Assembly: GCA_951640195.1 (NCBI GenBank)
Contig: OX621170.1
Coordinates: 992,001 to 1,056,000, forward strand
DNA: 64,000 nt
Reading direction: 5' to 3'
DNA from: Porpolomopsis calyptriformis
Lineage: Eukaryota; Basidiomycota; Agaricomycetes; Agaricales; Hygrophoraceae
This document shows positions 48,184-59,544 of the stretch, piece after piece. Below the pieces are notes generated by a model, which did no database searches, was not told where the DNA came from, and saw nothing but the letters and a program-made list of their open reading frames with translations. The translations under genes and the position numbers were made by a program. Positions within the stretch are counted from its first letter, which is position 1. Each line of letters starts with the position of its first letter.

Positions 48184-48248
48184 GTTTGCAGAACTCCCTC
48201 CCCGACAGTCCTAATCAAACATTCTGGACCCTCGGCACTCCCATCAAG

Positions 48249-49289
48249 ATGTCTTCTGATATCGAAAACTTCCTCACGGAAGTAGCCTCCCACATGACAG
48301 AAACTAATGAAAAATTCACCTCACTCGAAAACAACCTATCCCTCCTGAATGACGGCATGACCCAACTCCAAACCCTCAACCTCGCCCAGACCCTCAACAA
48401 CCTATCCCAAGCCATCCAAAACCTACAAACCCAACTAATTCCCCCGAATACGAATCCCCAACCAACCCCGGTCTCAAACCCCCCGACCGCTCCTCTAGCC
48501 CACATCAAACCAGCAACCCCGGAATACTATGATGGAACCCGTTCATCAGCCAAGACCTTCTTCTGCCAAGCTACCCTGTACACTGAGCGAATCAGTCACG
48601 ACGACACCCTCCGCATCAAACATACCCTTAACTTCATGACGAAAGGTCCCGCCCAAGTCTGGGCCCAGAACAAATTTGACGCCTATGAAGCTGGAAGGAA
48701 TCCCTTCACTGACTGGATCGACTTCCACAGCAAGTTCCTACGCCAATTCGATGACCCCAACCCCCAGCGAACGGCGATTGAAGCCCTAGAGAAGATCAAA
48801 CAAGTGGGCAGAACGGCCGAAGAATACAACGGAGAATTCCAAGCCCTAGTCGACCCGAGTGGGATCAACGACGTCGCTGCCATTGAATACTACAAGAAGG
48901 GACTTACCTCCGTCCTACGCGACCGCATCTTCAATGTCATACCCCTGCCCAATACCCTAGAGGGCTGGAAAACGCAAGCTGAGACCCTCGACCACCAATG
49001 GCAAGAATCCCACACCTACTCAACCCACAACCTAGGAAAGTCGATAGGGACCAACCAATTCCCCTTCCAGACCCACCCGGACACCAAACCTGCCCCCGCG
49101 AACTCCAATACACCCATCCCCATGGACATTGACCATGCGAAACGCAGTCTGCCCAAGTTTGCAGGCAAATGCTTCGGCTGTGGAGGGGAGGGCCATCGCA
49201 TATCTAATTGCCCCTACGCACAGAAAATAATAAAGTTGATTGAGGCTGGAAAGGGTGACGAGTGGTTAGCCTCGCCGGATTTTCAATAG
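48249..49289 (+). CDS. Retrotransposon Gag-like protein
   Basis: A 346-residue frame from the ATG at 48249. The N-terminal helix includes TNEKFTSLENNLSLLNDGMT. A retrotrans_gag domain follows, with PATPEYYDGTRSSAKTFFCQ, GPAQVWAQNKFD, FLRQFDDPNPQRTAIEALEK and GRTAEEYNGEFQAL. Near the C-terminus is one CCHC knuckle, CFGCGGEGHRISNC. The frame is intact. It overlaps the pol frame at 49262-49289, so a -1 shift would be needed to make a fusion. Confidence 0.88.
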   Translation: MSSDIENFLTEVASHMTETNEKFTSLENNLSLLNDGMTQLQTLNLAQTLNNLSQAIQNLQTQLIPPNTNPQPTPVSNPPTAPLAHIKPATPEYYDGTRSSAKTFFCQATLYTERISHDDTLRIKHTLNFMTKGPAQVWAQNKFDAYEAGRNPFTDWIDFHSKFLRQFDDPNPQRTAIEALEKIKQVGRTAEEYNGEFQALVDPSGINDVAAIEYYKKGLTSVLRDRIFNVIPLPNTLEGWKTQAETLDHQWQESHTYSTHNLGKSIGTNQFPFQTHPDTKPAPANSNTPIPMDIDHAKRSLPKFAGKCFGCGGEGHRISNCPYAQKIIKLIEAGKGDEWLASPDFQ

Positions 49290-51703
49290 GGACATCGATA
49301 CCTACCGCTCGCCTGTCCCATAACAGATTCGCAGTCCTCAAAATAGAGAAGACGTTTGCCGAAGATGAGGTAGAAGGAGAAGAAAGAGAAACACTTACCG
49401 CCACCCCTAGAGAACGAACTGACACAACAAAAACCCTACTCCCACCGGAACATAACCATATCATACGCAGGACATTGGACCAGAAGCTGGAGACTTCTAT
49501 CCACGTCCGCCTAACCACCCCGGAGACCCTACGATCAACTTCACAAAAGGCCTTAGTCGACTGCAGAGCTACCAACTCCTTCATTGACCGACGGTTTGCC
49601 CAACAAAATGAAATCCCAATTACCCACCTTGACAGACCCATCCCAGTGTTCAACGTAGATGGGACCAGGAACACTGCTGGATCCATCATAGGGAAGTCCA
49701 CGTTAATCATAGAGTATGAAGGACATAGAGAACGTCTAGGACTCCTAGTGACAGACCTAGGAAAAATGAACATCATCCTCAGCCACCCATGGCTTCAAAA
49801 ACACAACCCCTCAATCGATTGGAGGACAGGAGAGGTAAACTTCTCACGATGCCCCCCCGAATGCTGTACTCAATCCCCCTTGGAACCCGACCTATTCAAT
49901 ATAAACTTTATCTCCTCTTCCAACCCGAATAAAAGTGCAACCATCCCTGAAGAGCTTCGCCCCTGGACTCCAGTCTTCGAGAAGGCCCACTTTGACGAGC
50001 TCCCACCTGAACGCATCTGGGATCACACCATCAAACTAAAACCAGGAGCGAAACCAGTTACAAGGCGAACCTATCCCCTAAGCAGAACGGAGATGAAGGA
50101 ACTCAATGAGTTCCTTGATGAAAACCTCAAAACCGGTCGCATACGCCCCTCCAAGTCAGAGTGGGCATCCCCCTTCTTCTTCGTAGACAAAGCTGACTCC
50201 TCCCACCGCCCGGTCCAAGACTACCGTGCCCTGAACGCCCTGACCATCCCAAACAAATATCCACTCCCCCTTATCTCCGACATAATCGAAGGCCTACAAG
50301 GCGCTCAATTCTTCACAAAGATGGACATCCGATGGGGGTTCAACAATGTAAGAATAAAACCATCCGACTGTCACAAGGCTGCATTCATCACCCCCCGAGG
50401 GCTCTTTGAACCCACAGTCATGTTTTTCGGATTAACCAACTCCCCTGCAACCTTCCAGACCATGATGAACACGATCCTCAAACCCCTGATCGACCGAGGA
50501 GTCGTCTGAGTCTACATAGACGATATACTTGTCTACACCCACACCCTTGAAGAAAACATCTCGGCTACCCAAGAAACCCTACAAATACTCCAAGAACACA
50601 AGTTATACCTCAAGGCGGAGAAATGCGATTTCTTTAAAAAGGAGATAGCCTACCTTGGCGTAATCATCTCGGGATTGGGGGTCAGAATGGACCCAGCGAA
50701 GGTCTCGGCCATACTAGACTGGCCCACACCAATGTTGAAGACCCACGTCCAACGCTTCCTAGGTGTTTGCAACTTCTACAGAAAATTTATTAAAAACATC
50801 GCGAACATAGCCTGCCCACTCCATGACCTAACCAAGAAATGCGACACCTGGATGTGGAACCCAAAGGCAGACAATGCCTTCCGATCCCTAAAACAGTCAC
50901 TAACAACCGCCCCGATCCTACGATACCCCTCAAACACTGGCCCATACCGAGTTGAGGCTGATGCCTCTGACTTTGCGACTGGGGCTGTACTCTCCCAACT
51001 CCATGACAACACTTGGCACCCCGTAGCCTACTATTCCAAGAGTCTCAACCAAGCAGAACGAAACTACGAAATCCATGACAAGGAATTACTAGCTATTGTC
51101 CGAGCACTCACAGAGTGGCGCCACCTACTCGTGGGTATGCACCACAAATTCGATGTCTGGACCGACCACTGCAACCTCGAATACTTCATGTCAGCCCAAT
51201 GCCTAAACCGTCGGCAAGCCCGATGGTCCTTACTCCTAGCTGACTTCAACTTCACCCTAACCCATAAACCAGGAAAAACTATGACAGTCGCCGACCCCCT
51301 CTCGAGATGCAAGGACCACAGTGAGGGAGTAACCTCAGATAACACCAATATCGTGGTTCTAAAACCTGAAAACATCTGCAGAACTGAAGTCCAAACCCAC
51401 TCCGATAGCGATGAAATACTAGAACAGATCAGACTCCAGAAGAACCTTCAACGAGGGACTGGAATACCTCACCCAATAGAAAGAACATCCCAAACCCATC
51501 TGGGAAAACGAAACCCGCATACGAGAGAGCTTCCCCTGACTCGTGACCAACTTCAACTGGAACTGACCGACTACCTCCTCCCTTACAACGAAACCTCAAG
51601 GATAACGAACGAATCCCCCCAATCCCTCACCTGGAGTGCGAGGCCTAGAAGGGGGGGTAATGTCATGAAAATGTCCCTCTTACTTTTAACCACGTGCCAT
51701 TGA
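49262..51703 (+). pseudogene. Retrotransposon pol: protease, reverse transcriptase, RNase H; broken, no integrase
   Basis: The frame opens inside the end of gag. The protease region has ALVDCRATNSFIDRRFA. The catalytic D-[ST]-G is replaced by D-C-R, so protease activity is doubtful. Reverse transcriptase motifs follow, such as PSKSEWASPFFFVDKADSSH, RPVQDYRALNALT, FFTKMDIRWGFNNVRI and FGLTNSPATFQTMMN. A TGA at 50507-50509 stands two codons before YIDDILVYT, the catalytic motif. The frame reopens at once and runs through the connection and RNase H domains (RVEADASDFATGAVLSQLHD, SKSLNQAERNYEIHDKELLA) and ADPLSR. The tail is short and lacks the HHCC and DDE parts of integrase. Confidence 0.9.
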
Positions 51704-51769
51704 CTATATAATCGTACGATTACATACTGTAGATACTAGTTCTGCAACGACTTGAATAGATTTCTGACA
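51661..51769 (+). repeat. Right LTR, 109 bp
   Basis: Matches the left LTR except that it begins TGTCATG rather than TGTCACG. A polypurine tract lies just before it at 51648-51657. Confidence 0.93.
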
Positions 51770-51912
51770 GACTGCCTTATTACCATAATTGGAAGCGTTA
51801 TGCGTGACAAGTATCAAAGTGTCATCACGTGGTATTAGAAGCGAAACATGTGATAAATTAATGAAGAGCACCCGCCAATCAATAATTCAGGTTTCAGTTC
51901 CCTCCATCTCTC

Positions 51913-54550
51913 ATGGCATCCAAAACGCTCAAGCAATTGACTCGCGAAGAGGTCGCAAAGGTTCAGTTTTTTCCTTTCGCATTCATCATTCGTTCTCAAA
52001 ACTGGTCCGCTCGACTAGCATAACAAAGATGGTGACCTGGTGATCACCCTACTCCGTCCATCTCGTCTCCCAAACCGCTCACTGCTTGGTTGAATAGTGG
52101 ATAATAATTGACTCCAAGGTTTACGATGTATCCAGATTCAAAAATTTGCATCCCGGAGGTGCATCAGTATTTTTTGAATCTGACATTGGTGTGCCTGCTC
52201 TACCATTAATTCTGCCTTTTTGATATACATTCTTATTACTCGGACAGCTGGTCAGGATGCAACAGACGCGTTTTATGGCCTTCATCGCCATGATGTCATC
52301 ATCAAGCCACAATATACCCGTTTACAAGTTGGTGTGATCGAAGGCGAAAAAAGTGTCATTCAAAGTACCGTGGCCGGAGAACTGAGCAAGGTTCCCTATG
52401 CCGAGCCCACGTGGCTTTCTGAGGGTTATTACAGTCCTTACTACAAAGAGGTTTGTCTGCTTCCGTCACGACGAAACATGTCTCTCGACGAATTGCATTG
52501 CAGAGTCACAGACGCTTCCAAAAATATATTCGCAAGTTTGTGGATGAGATTATCACTCCTGATGCAGTGGTGCGTCCCAACTAACACTTCTCCTACTTTG
52601 GTCCCGAAATGGCGTGGACAGGCAAGAGAGGAAGACGGTAAACCTCCGAGCGCAAGCGTCGTCGAAGCAATGGCGTGAGTTGTCTTCATTCTTCCCTCGT
52701 ACGTTAAGTGTGCTGAACTCCTACGATTCCAGGAGAATCAATTTGCATGCTATGCGAATGGGACCCGGAAAGCATTTGCGTGGTCTGGAGCTAGCCGAAG
52801 GGCTCGTTAAACCAGAGGAGGTCTGTCTCCGCTTGAGAGATCCGTTCCCACTTGTCTAATTTTGTTTATGATGTAGTTTGACTACTTCCACGAGGTAACA
52901 CCGATAATTTATTAGTTTCAATCGAAAATGCTAACCCTTGCAATCCCTCCCCTTTTAGCTCATCATAACTCAAGAACTGGTGCGAACCGGCCAACGTGGC
53001 TATGGAGACGGTATTATCCCCCGTCTTTTAGAAATGCTCGATCCTCATTACTGCCTTAGGTCTTATGAGTGGCTCCGTCATTGGCCTTCCTCCTGTCCTG
53101 AACTTCGGTTCGCCTGAAATCAAAGCAAAAGTGGTCCCAGACGTCTTGAGTGGCCAGAAACCTATCTGCTTGGCGATTTCGGAGGCATTTGCTGGAAGTG
53201 ATGTGGCTGGATTACGCACTACCGCTGTAAAAACTGCAGATGGAAAGCATTGGATTATTAACGGCACTAAGAAGTGAGTTGTCTCGGGTTTCCGTCCCAA
53301 ACTGCCTCCATTTTGACCTTTCCCCGTGGTCAGGTGGATTACAAATGGAACGTGAGTAGAGTCTTATTGATGTTTTCATATAAATGCTCACGACCAATTT
53401 ACTTCAATAGAACTGCTCATTAGTAAGAAGTCTAATTATCATTCAATATCTCATCTGACACCCGGTCAACAGTTTCACAGTTGGCTGCAAGACAGCTGTA
53501 TGTACTGCTTGTTGTTTGCCAGGCAGAGAGTGTCGATGATTCTTTCTAGAATGGCTTTACGGTTATTCTGGTCGAGCGAGGGCCAGGAGTCGAGACAAAG
53601 GCGATTAAAACCAGCTACTCCCCAACCGCCGGCACCGCTTTTATCAGTTTTGATGACGTCAAAGTCCCTGTAGGAAATACTCTTGGCGCAGAGGGCTCGG
53701 GGATTTTTGTTATACTAAGGTTTTCTTTCTTTCATCCACTATCACAATCCTGGTCACTGACATCGCCCAATTTTTTAGCAACTTCAACCACGAGCGTTGG
53801 GTGATGTGTGGTTCCGCAGCACGCACACAACGACTGATCGTCGAGGAATGTCTCAAGTAAGCTTTCTCCTTGAACCCATGATCCTTTCGCCGAACTTCTC
53901 GCCAATAGATGGACCAATCAACGCAAGGCCTTTGGTAAGCCATTAAATTCGCAGGCTGTTATCCGGAGCAAACTTGCCGCTATGATCGCGCGTGTGGAAA
54001 GTGTCCAAAATTGGGTTGAAAATATAACGCATCAAATGAATAATATGGTGAGAGGACTTCACCTTGGTAAACTTGATGAACAGAAATTAACAACTTCTAT
54101 TTAACCAGTCCTATAAAGAGCAATCGGCTAAACTTGCAGGGTAGGGCTGATAGACCTTTTCCTCGTAATTGTGGATCACTTTTTTTTTGTCCGCAGACCA
54201 ATCGCCTTGCTGAAAATGTATGCAACTCGAACTGCGCAAGAGACCGCTGCGGATGCTGTCCAAGTATTCGGTGGACGAGGAATCACCAAGACCGGTATGG
54301 GTACTCACATTGAACACGTACGTCCTCGTGTTGTTGCATCGAGCAAGTTTACACTAATCACGTTTAAATCCACGAGAACAGTATCATCGCGTTGTGCCTT
54401 TCGACGCAGTGCTAGGCGGAGGTGAGTGCTCAAGTATACGAAACTCGACTCACAGCTTGTCTCTAATGCACGTTGTTAGCGGAGGATGTCCTTGGTGATC
54501 TTGGAGTTAGGCAAGCTATACGAGCCATACCGAAAAATACAAGATTATAG
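51913..54550 (+). CDS. Cytochrome b5-acyl-CoA dehydrogenase fusion, copy 2
   Basis: Paralogue of the gene at 20374. Exons read MASKTLKQLTREEVAK, HNKDGDL, WIIIDSKVYDVSRFKNLHPG, GASVFFESDI, GQDATDAFYGLHRHDVIIKP, VPYAEPTWLSEGYYSPYY, MSGSVIGLPPVLNFGSPEIK, VPDVLSGQKPICLAISEAFA, GSDVAGLRTTAVKTADGKHW, ERGPGVETKAIKTSYSPTAG, NFNHERWVMCGSAARTQRLI, QRKAFGKPLNSQAVIRSKLA and TAADAVQVFGGRGITKTGMG. The haem HPGG and flavin-enzyme motifs are intact. The intron positions match copy 1. The last residues are PKNTRL, so the peroxisomal signal is TRL and not the canonical ARL of copy 1. It stands 143 bp after the right LTR. Confidence 0.88.
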
Positions 54551-54809
54551 TACATCGAAGTGCTCGAGAGTCTTGGTGTTACAAATATCTTTCCTTGTCC
54601 GGCGCCCTAAATTTTATTATAATATTCGTTCAAGGACATGCTTGGCAAGGGAATGTACAATAAGAACACGCTATAATGTATTTATGTGGGTAGTTTTTTT
54701 TTTTGGAATGAATTCTGAAGAGCCTCAAGGGCTCCAAGCTTTTGTTGCGCACATTCGACGGGGCGCACCATTCACAAAGGTAAACCAGAAATAATAATCG
54801 CGAATAGTA

Positions 54810-56406
54810 CTAGCTAGACAAAGCGTATTCGTCTTTAACATACGAGGGATCAGCGTTTTGAAGGTCTATTCGATTTTTTGAATGAACGCACCTCGCTCGA
54901 TCAGCTTCCCGTACATGAAGTAGAATGCGGCATGAGAGTAGGCTGTGCATAACGCGTTGAAACCTGGACAATGCGGTGAGGTCGAGTGCGTTGCTAAATA
55001 GTAAGACATACGTTGTGATAAGCCCACTGTATTCCACCTGAATGAAAATGGTTAGTGCTTCTATCACATCCCTCCAGAAAGACGACCAACCGGGCCCAAG
55101 CCTAATACTAGTCCGTTCGCAACAGATATCGCTGTAAACTCATCAGTAAATTGCTTTGTCGTGTGTGAATGACTTACAGAATAGGCAGATATAGAAAAGT
55201 ATTCCATCTCTGTACAGGGTTAAAATCATGGGGTTTGCGGAACCCCGGAATGACGTATACCATTTATATGTGGTCAAACCAATGACAACTGTGTATGAGT
55301 GGGTAAGAAAATTCCTTACGACAAAATGATTAGACCGCACCAGTCTCATAAGCTATCAGGAGAACGAAATTGATAAATACGAGTGGATTGCCACCTATGA
55401 GGAAGCAATGGGTTATAGCCGGAAACGGAGGTGGGGCCGCTTCAAAGATGGCATTAATCCCCTGGCGTTTGGCAAGAGGTTGGGTGAGATACACACCAGA
55501 TAGTGAACGCAGGTATAGATGGGTAAATATCGTGCACAAAATAAGGTTAGACTATCAAGACGGTCAATGGGAGCATTCTTAAGAGAGTTGAAAATGTTCG
55601 CACCACGTATAACCCTGACAATCCCCACACAACCCTCTTGTCGTGCCCCCACAATGCCGCGGTACGCATCAGAAGTATTACTAGGCAAATCATAAGGGCT
55701 AGACATTGTAAAAAGAAGATTAGACTGCTCACCCTCCGCCACGCTAATGCCGTATAGAATTAACCCTACACATTTTGCTGTGAGTCAGGGAAAACACAAT
55801 GTAGATTTCACAACGAACAAGTTCCGACGTTGTTAACGGTCCCGCAGAGCTGGACGGGGAGTGTGAGGATTGGCCATTATGGGGAAAAGTAAAATGAGGT
55901 CATACATTCACCGAGACGGTAGAAGATAAATTGACTAGTGCAAAAATTTAGTAGGATTCCGGAGGACATTAATCAACCACTCACAGTAGACTGATATTAT
56001 AACGTCCGCGAAGGCTGGGTATCGGGAGAGAAAGTAAAGAACCTTCGCAAAATTGAGTTTCGAACGCCAGATCAAATCGATCTGCAAGTACTTGGACAAA
56101 TCTCCACATCGTCAATGATAACCACCAACCTCAGAAGCAAATGTGAGCGAATAGTCGAAAAACTAGGCGACTGATCAGTGGGAATGCAAGGCAAAGAAAC
56201 GTAGTGAGATAATCTTACCACCAGGGTGCAACTGGCAACTTCGATGGTTGTTAGTGAATATTGCACACGTTACACCACTGTCTTACCTCCAACATACTGT
56301 CATAAGTTGTATTAGACAAACGGCACAATGAGAAAATGAACAACCTCACATTGACGGTCAGCAAACGCTGAGCGGATACGGCCAAGGCTTCAGGCGTTGT
56401 TGCCAT
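54810..56406 (-). CDS. DUF6533-type seven-helix membrane protein, copy 2
   Basis: The ATG at 56406 opens MATTPEALAVSAQRLLTVN. Intron positions follow copies 1 and 3. Recognisable segments are the YVVEVASCTL-like first helix, DLIWRSKLNFAKVLYFLSRY (DUF6533 core), LVILLMRTAALWGHDKRVVW, and a late helix before STLYRDGILFYICLFCKS. The C-terminal exon has FQRVMHSLLSCRILLHVREA. It continues about 20 residues beyond the point where copies 1 and 3 stop. It is convergent with the copy 2 dehydrogenase gene. Function unknown. Confidence 0.65.
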
Positions 56407-58006
56407 TGTGGAAAGGCAGTTGGGGCGAGGGGTGCCCTAACAACTGCTTTATCACTCCCGATTTATCATTCTTTGGTATGGGACACAACTTCCCCTGTTC
56501 TTTGCCCCATTTTTTGGCCATCACTTGCATCTGGACGCGGGGTTACCGATCGTTTCATTGATCACATTGTGTAGGGACACAATTGATTTACCTTGAAGGG
56601 AAAGGGTACCACGATTTATCATATTCGCCCTTCTGATAAAAAGCACTACAATTAGAGTAGGCTGAGCCATGTGAAGATGTGCACATACCGAACGTTGGCG
56701 GATACACGACTCACCTGACGAATAAACGTTTAAACGCTGATTATCAGAATGGGAGACTGATGCGCCTGATCCTCGCCCCTTTCTTTCGGTCATCTGGTTG
56801 GGTCTAATTAGTCTAAACCCGGGCCTCAAACGTATATATCCAGGATTATATAATGTAACCGGCAAGGCTATGCTCTACGCAACCTACATATCAAACTGAA
56901 ACAACTCGTTCTCTTGCCCCATCGCAAGCTGCAGACTGGCACCTACACCTACCTTTCTTTTCTACAGGCCTTACCGCCTCCCTTTGTCGCCGCTGCACTG
57001 CTCACCCTCGGTATTGTCAACGTGACAGCCACGAGGCTGCTTGATCTATAATATACGACACGTTGTTCAACCGGAAGAGGCGCACGCGTACAGCACCTGA
57101 CAACCTGTCTCAATAGATGGGGGCTTCAAGTCCGAAGACTGCCGTCGTTTGAGTACGGAGACCCTTTAAAACGTGATCCATCCATGCGTCCCTTCAACTG
57201 AATGGTGCACTCTTTTTGGAGTGGCCTCCGAGGCCAAAGAGTCTCGGTAAAGCTCGATTCCTTCCTACGAACTCTTTTCCATCGGACATCCTATGCCTGT
57301 CACCTGGCCCGGAATTCCAAGAACTTCCCTGACCCCTACACCAACATCTGGCCTAGCAAGCGAGACAACAACCCCAACAATAAACTGCCGTTCATTCTTT
57401 CAACGCTCGTACAGTATCACGTTACTGGATGTTGATCCCGCCAATCCGACAGGGCAATGATTCAAAACGTGTAGTACCCATGGGATCCGGGCATCAGGGA
57501 CGACCAGTGACTTTCATACGCGGTTTAGGAATACAAATTCCTCTTACAAACAAATCAAGTGTGTTGTTTTTCCCCTCATACCAATACACAACCGACAAGG
57601 ACCACTGAGAGAGGCGTGACAGCAGGAAATTTGGGGCTAATTATCTTTGGAGCCAGGTCCATGAAAAACCGGTGTCCCTAAACGCCTTGCAATCTACTGT
57701 AATTAAGAGTACAGCAACTCGTAGCATGAAATCAAAAAATCAAATTTCAGTCTCGAAACAGTATATATGAAACAAGTCTAGGTGCGATGTGGCAGTTACA
57801 ACCCCAGTCCACAGTCTAGGGGGTACATTGGGTGTCGAACTTGGGCTGTACATCACGTTGATATTGAGAGTCTGGAATCCAATCTAACCTACCTGCCTCC
57901 TCTCCACAACTTTAAAGTAATAATATCTAAATAGCACTTCTAGATAACCTGTACTCGCCTTTAACATGCGCAATTGTCAGTATTTTGAAAGTCGATTGGA
58001 TGTTTT
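56407..58006. other. Intergenic 1.6 kb with duplicated segments and gene fragments
   Basis: No complete gene seen. A block at 56633-56692 (CTGATAAAAAG to GTGCACAT) is repeated at 60048-60100 in the same orientation. A segment at 56526-56600 is an inverted relative of 59600-59700. An open stretch at 56929-57051 encodes 40 residues with a hydrophobic PPPFVAAALLTLGIVNV core. It looks like the end of a transporter helix and may be a relic. A frame at 57202-57435 shows C-rich third positions but no family. Confidence 0.45.
56633..56692 (+). repeat. Dispersed repeat, copy A
   Basis: CTGATAAAAAGCACTACAAT followed by TAGAGTAGGCTGAGCCATGT and GTGCACAT. It matches 60048-60100 with a few substitutions and a small indel. 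Both lie upstream of a minus-strand DUF6533 gene. Confidence 0.75.
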
Positions 58007-59544
58007 TTAATGGACAGACCTTGCACGATCGGTTTCCCGTACATTGAGTAGGATGCGACATGAGAGTACGCTGTGCATCACGCGTTGAAACCTGGAAAAT
58101 GTGGTGAGGTCGAGTGCGCTGCTAAATAGTGGGCATACGTTGTGATAAGATTATGATATTCTGCCTGGACGAAAATGGTTAGCGCTTCTATCACATCCTT
58201 CTAGGAGTACGACCAACCGGGCCCAAGCTCACAACTAGTGTGTTCAGAAAAGATATCACTGCACGATCGTAAGTAAATTATTCTATCATGTATCAATGAC
58301 TTACAGAATAAGCAGACAAAGAAAAGTATTCCATCTCTGTACAGGGTAGAAATCAGGGGGTTTGCGGAGCCCCGGAATTTCTTATACCACCTATACGTGG
58401 TCAAGACCACGACGGCTGTGGATGGGTAACTAAGGAAATTCTTGGTGACAAAGTGATTGGAACGTACCAGTCTCATAAATTATTAGAAGAACAAAGTTGA
58501 AAACCACGATTGGATTACCACCCGTAAGGTTGCAACCAGCTATAGAAGGGAATGGAGGTGGGCTCGCTTCAAAGATGTCATCAATCCTTATCCTTTGGCA
58601 AGAGTTTGGGTGAGATACGCACCAGTTTGTGAATGCAGGAACATATATGTGAATATTGTGCACGAAATAATTACAAACTATCAAGGCAGCCATTGAGAGC
58701 ATTCTGGCGAGAGTTAAGAATGTTCGCACCGCTAAAAAGGATGACAAGCCCCACACGACCTTCTTGTTGTACCCCCACAATGCCGCGGTACGTATCACAA
58801 GTATTACTAGACGGACGGTAAGAGCCAGACACTGTAAAGCGAAAAATGGATCGCTCACTCTCCGCCACGCTAATGCCAAATACAGTGGACCCTGGATGTT
58901 TTGCTGTGTGAGTCAGGGGAAAACGAAATGTCAATTTCACAACGAACAACTTGCGGCGGCATTAATAGGCCAGCAGCTCTGGATCGGGAGTGTGAGGTTT
59001 GGACACTGATCGCAAAAGTAAAATGAAGTCACATTCATCAGGCCCGCAGGTGTTAAACCGGCTATTGTAAGGAATTAGTAGGAGTCCAGAGGACATTGGT
59101 TAATCACTGACTGTATACTGAAAGTATAGTGTCGGCGAAGGTTGGGTATCTGGAGAGAAAGTAAAGAACCTTCACAAAACTGAATTTCGAACGCCAGATC
59201 AAGTCGACCTGCACGCACTCGGGTAAACCTCCGCAATGTTGGTGACCGATAATTAGCCACTAACCTCTGAAGCAAATATGAGACAATAGTCGAAAATCTA
59301 CCCAGCTGCTCATTAGGAATGCAGAGAAACGCCGTGATATAATCTTACCGCTATAGTCAAACTGGCAACTTCGATGGTGGTTAGTGAATATTGTTGGCTT
59401 TACGCTGTGGTCTTACCAACAACATACTGTCATGGGTTGTATTAGGCAAAGGCATAACAGGAAAGTGAACGACTTCACATTGACGGTCAGTAAACGGCCA
59501 GCGGATGCGATGGACTGCCCCAAGGCTTCAAGCTCTGTTGTCAT
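58007..59544 (-). CDS. DUF6533-type seven-helix membrane protein, copy 3
   Basis: The ATG at 59544 opens MTTELEALGQSIASAGRLLT then VN. Exons continue YVVVASLTIA, EVDLIWRSKFSFVKVLYFLS, LVILVIRTAALWGYNKKVVW, IDDIFEASPPPFPSIAGCNL, GNPIVVFNFVLLIIYET, a late STLYRDGILFFVCLFCKS, and LSCRILLNVRETDRARSVH. The stop TAA is at 58007. The exon pattern is the same as in copies 1 and 2. The protein appears intact. Function unknown. Confidence 0.68.

Larger units (their letters stand above)
48075..51769 (+). mobile_element. Complete but defective Ty3-type LTR retrotransposon, 3,695 bp
   Basis: Two 109-bp direct LTRs (48075-48183 and 51661-51769) begin TGTCA and end TGACA. They differ at one position (C or T at base 6). 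The 5-bp target duplication GACTG is at 48070-48074 and 51770-51774. Inside are gag, then pol in the -1 frame relative to gag. Pol has protease, reverse transcriptase and RNase H, in Ty3/gypsy order. Integrase is absent, because the sequence runs from RNase H through about 350 bp to the polypurine stretch AGAAGGGGGGG before the right LTR. An in-frame stop and a degenerate protease motif show it cannot move on its own. Confidence 0.93.

Noticed and set aside
57202..57435. Plus-strand frame with C-rich third positions
   Set aside because: No recognisable family and no neighbouring exons that extend it. Left as unassigned intergenic sequence.
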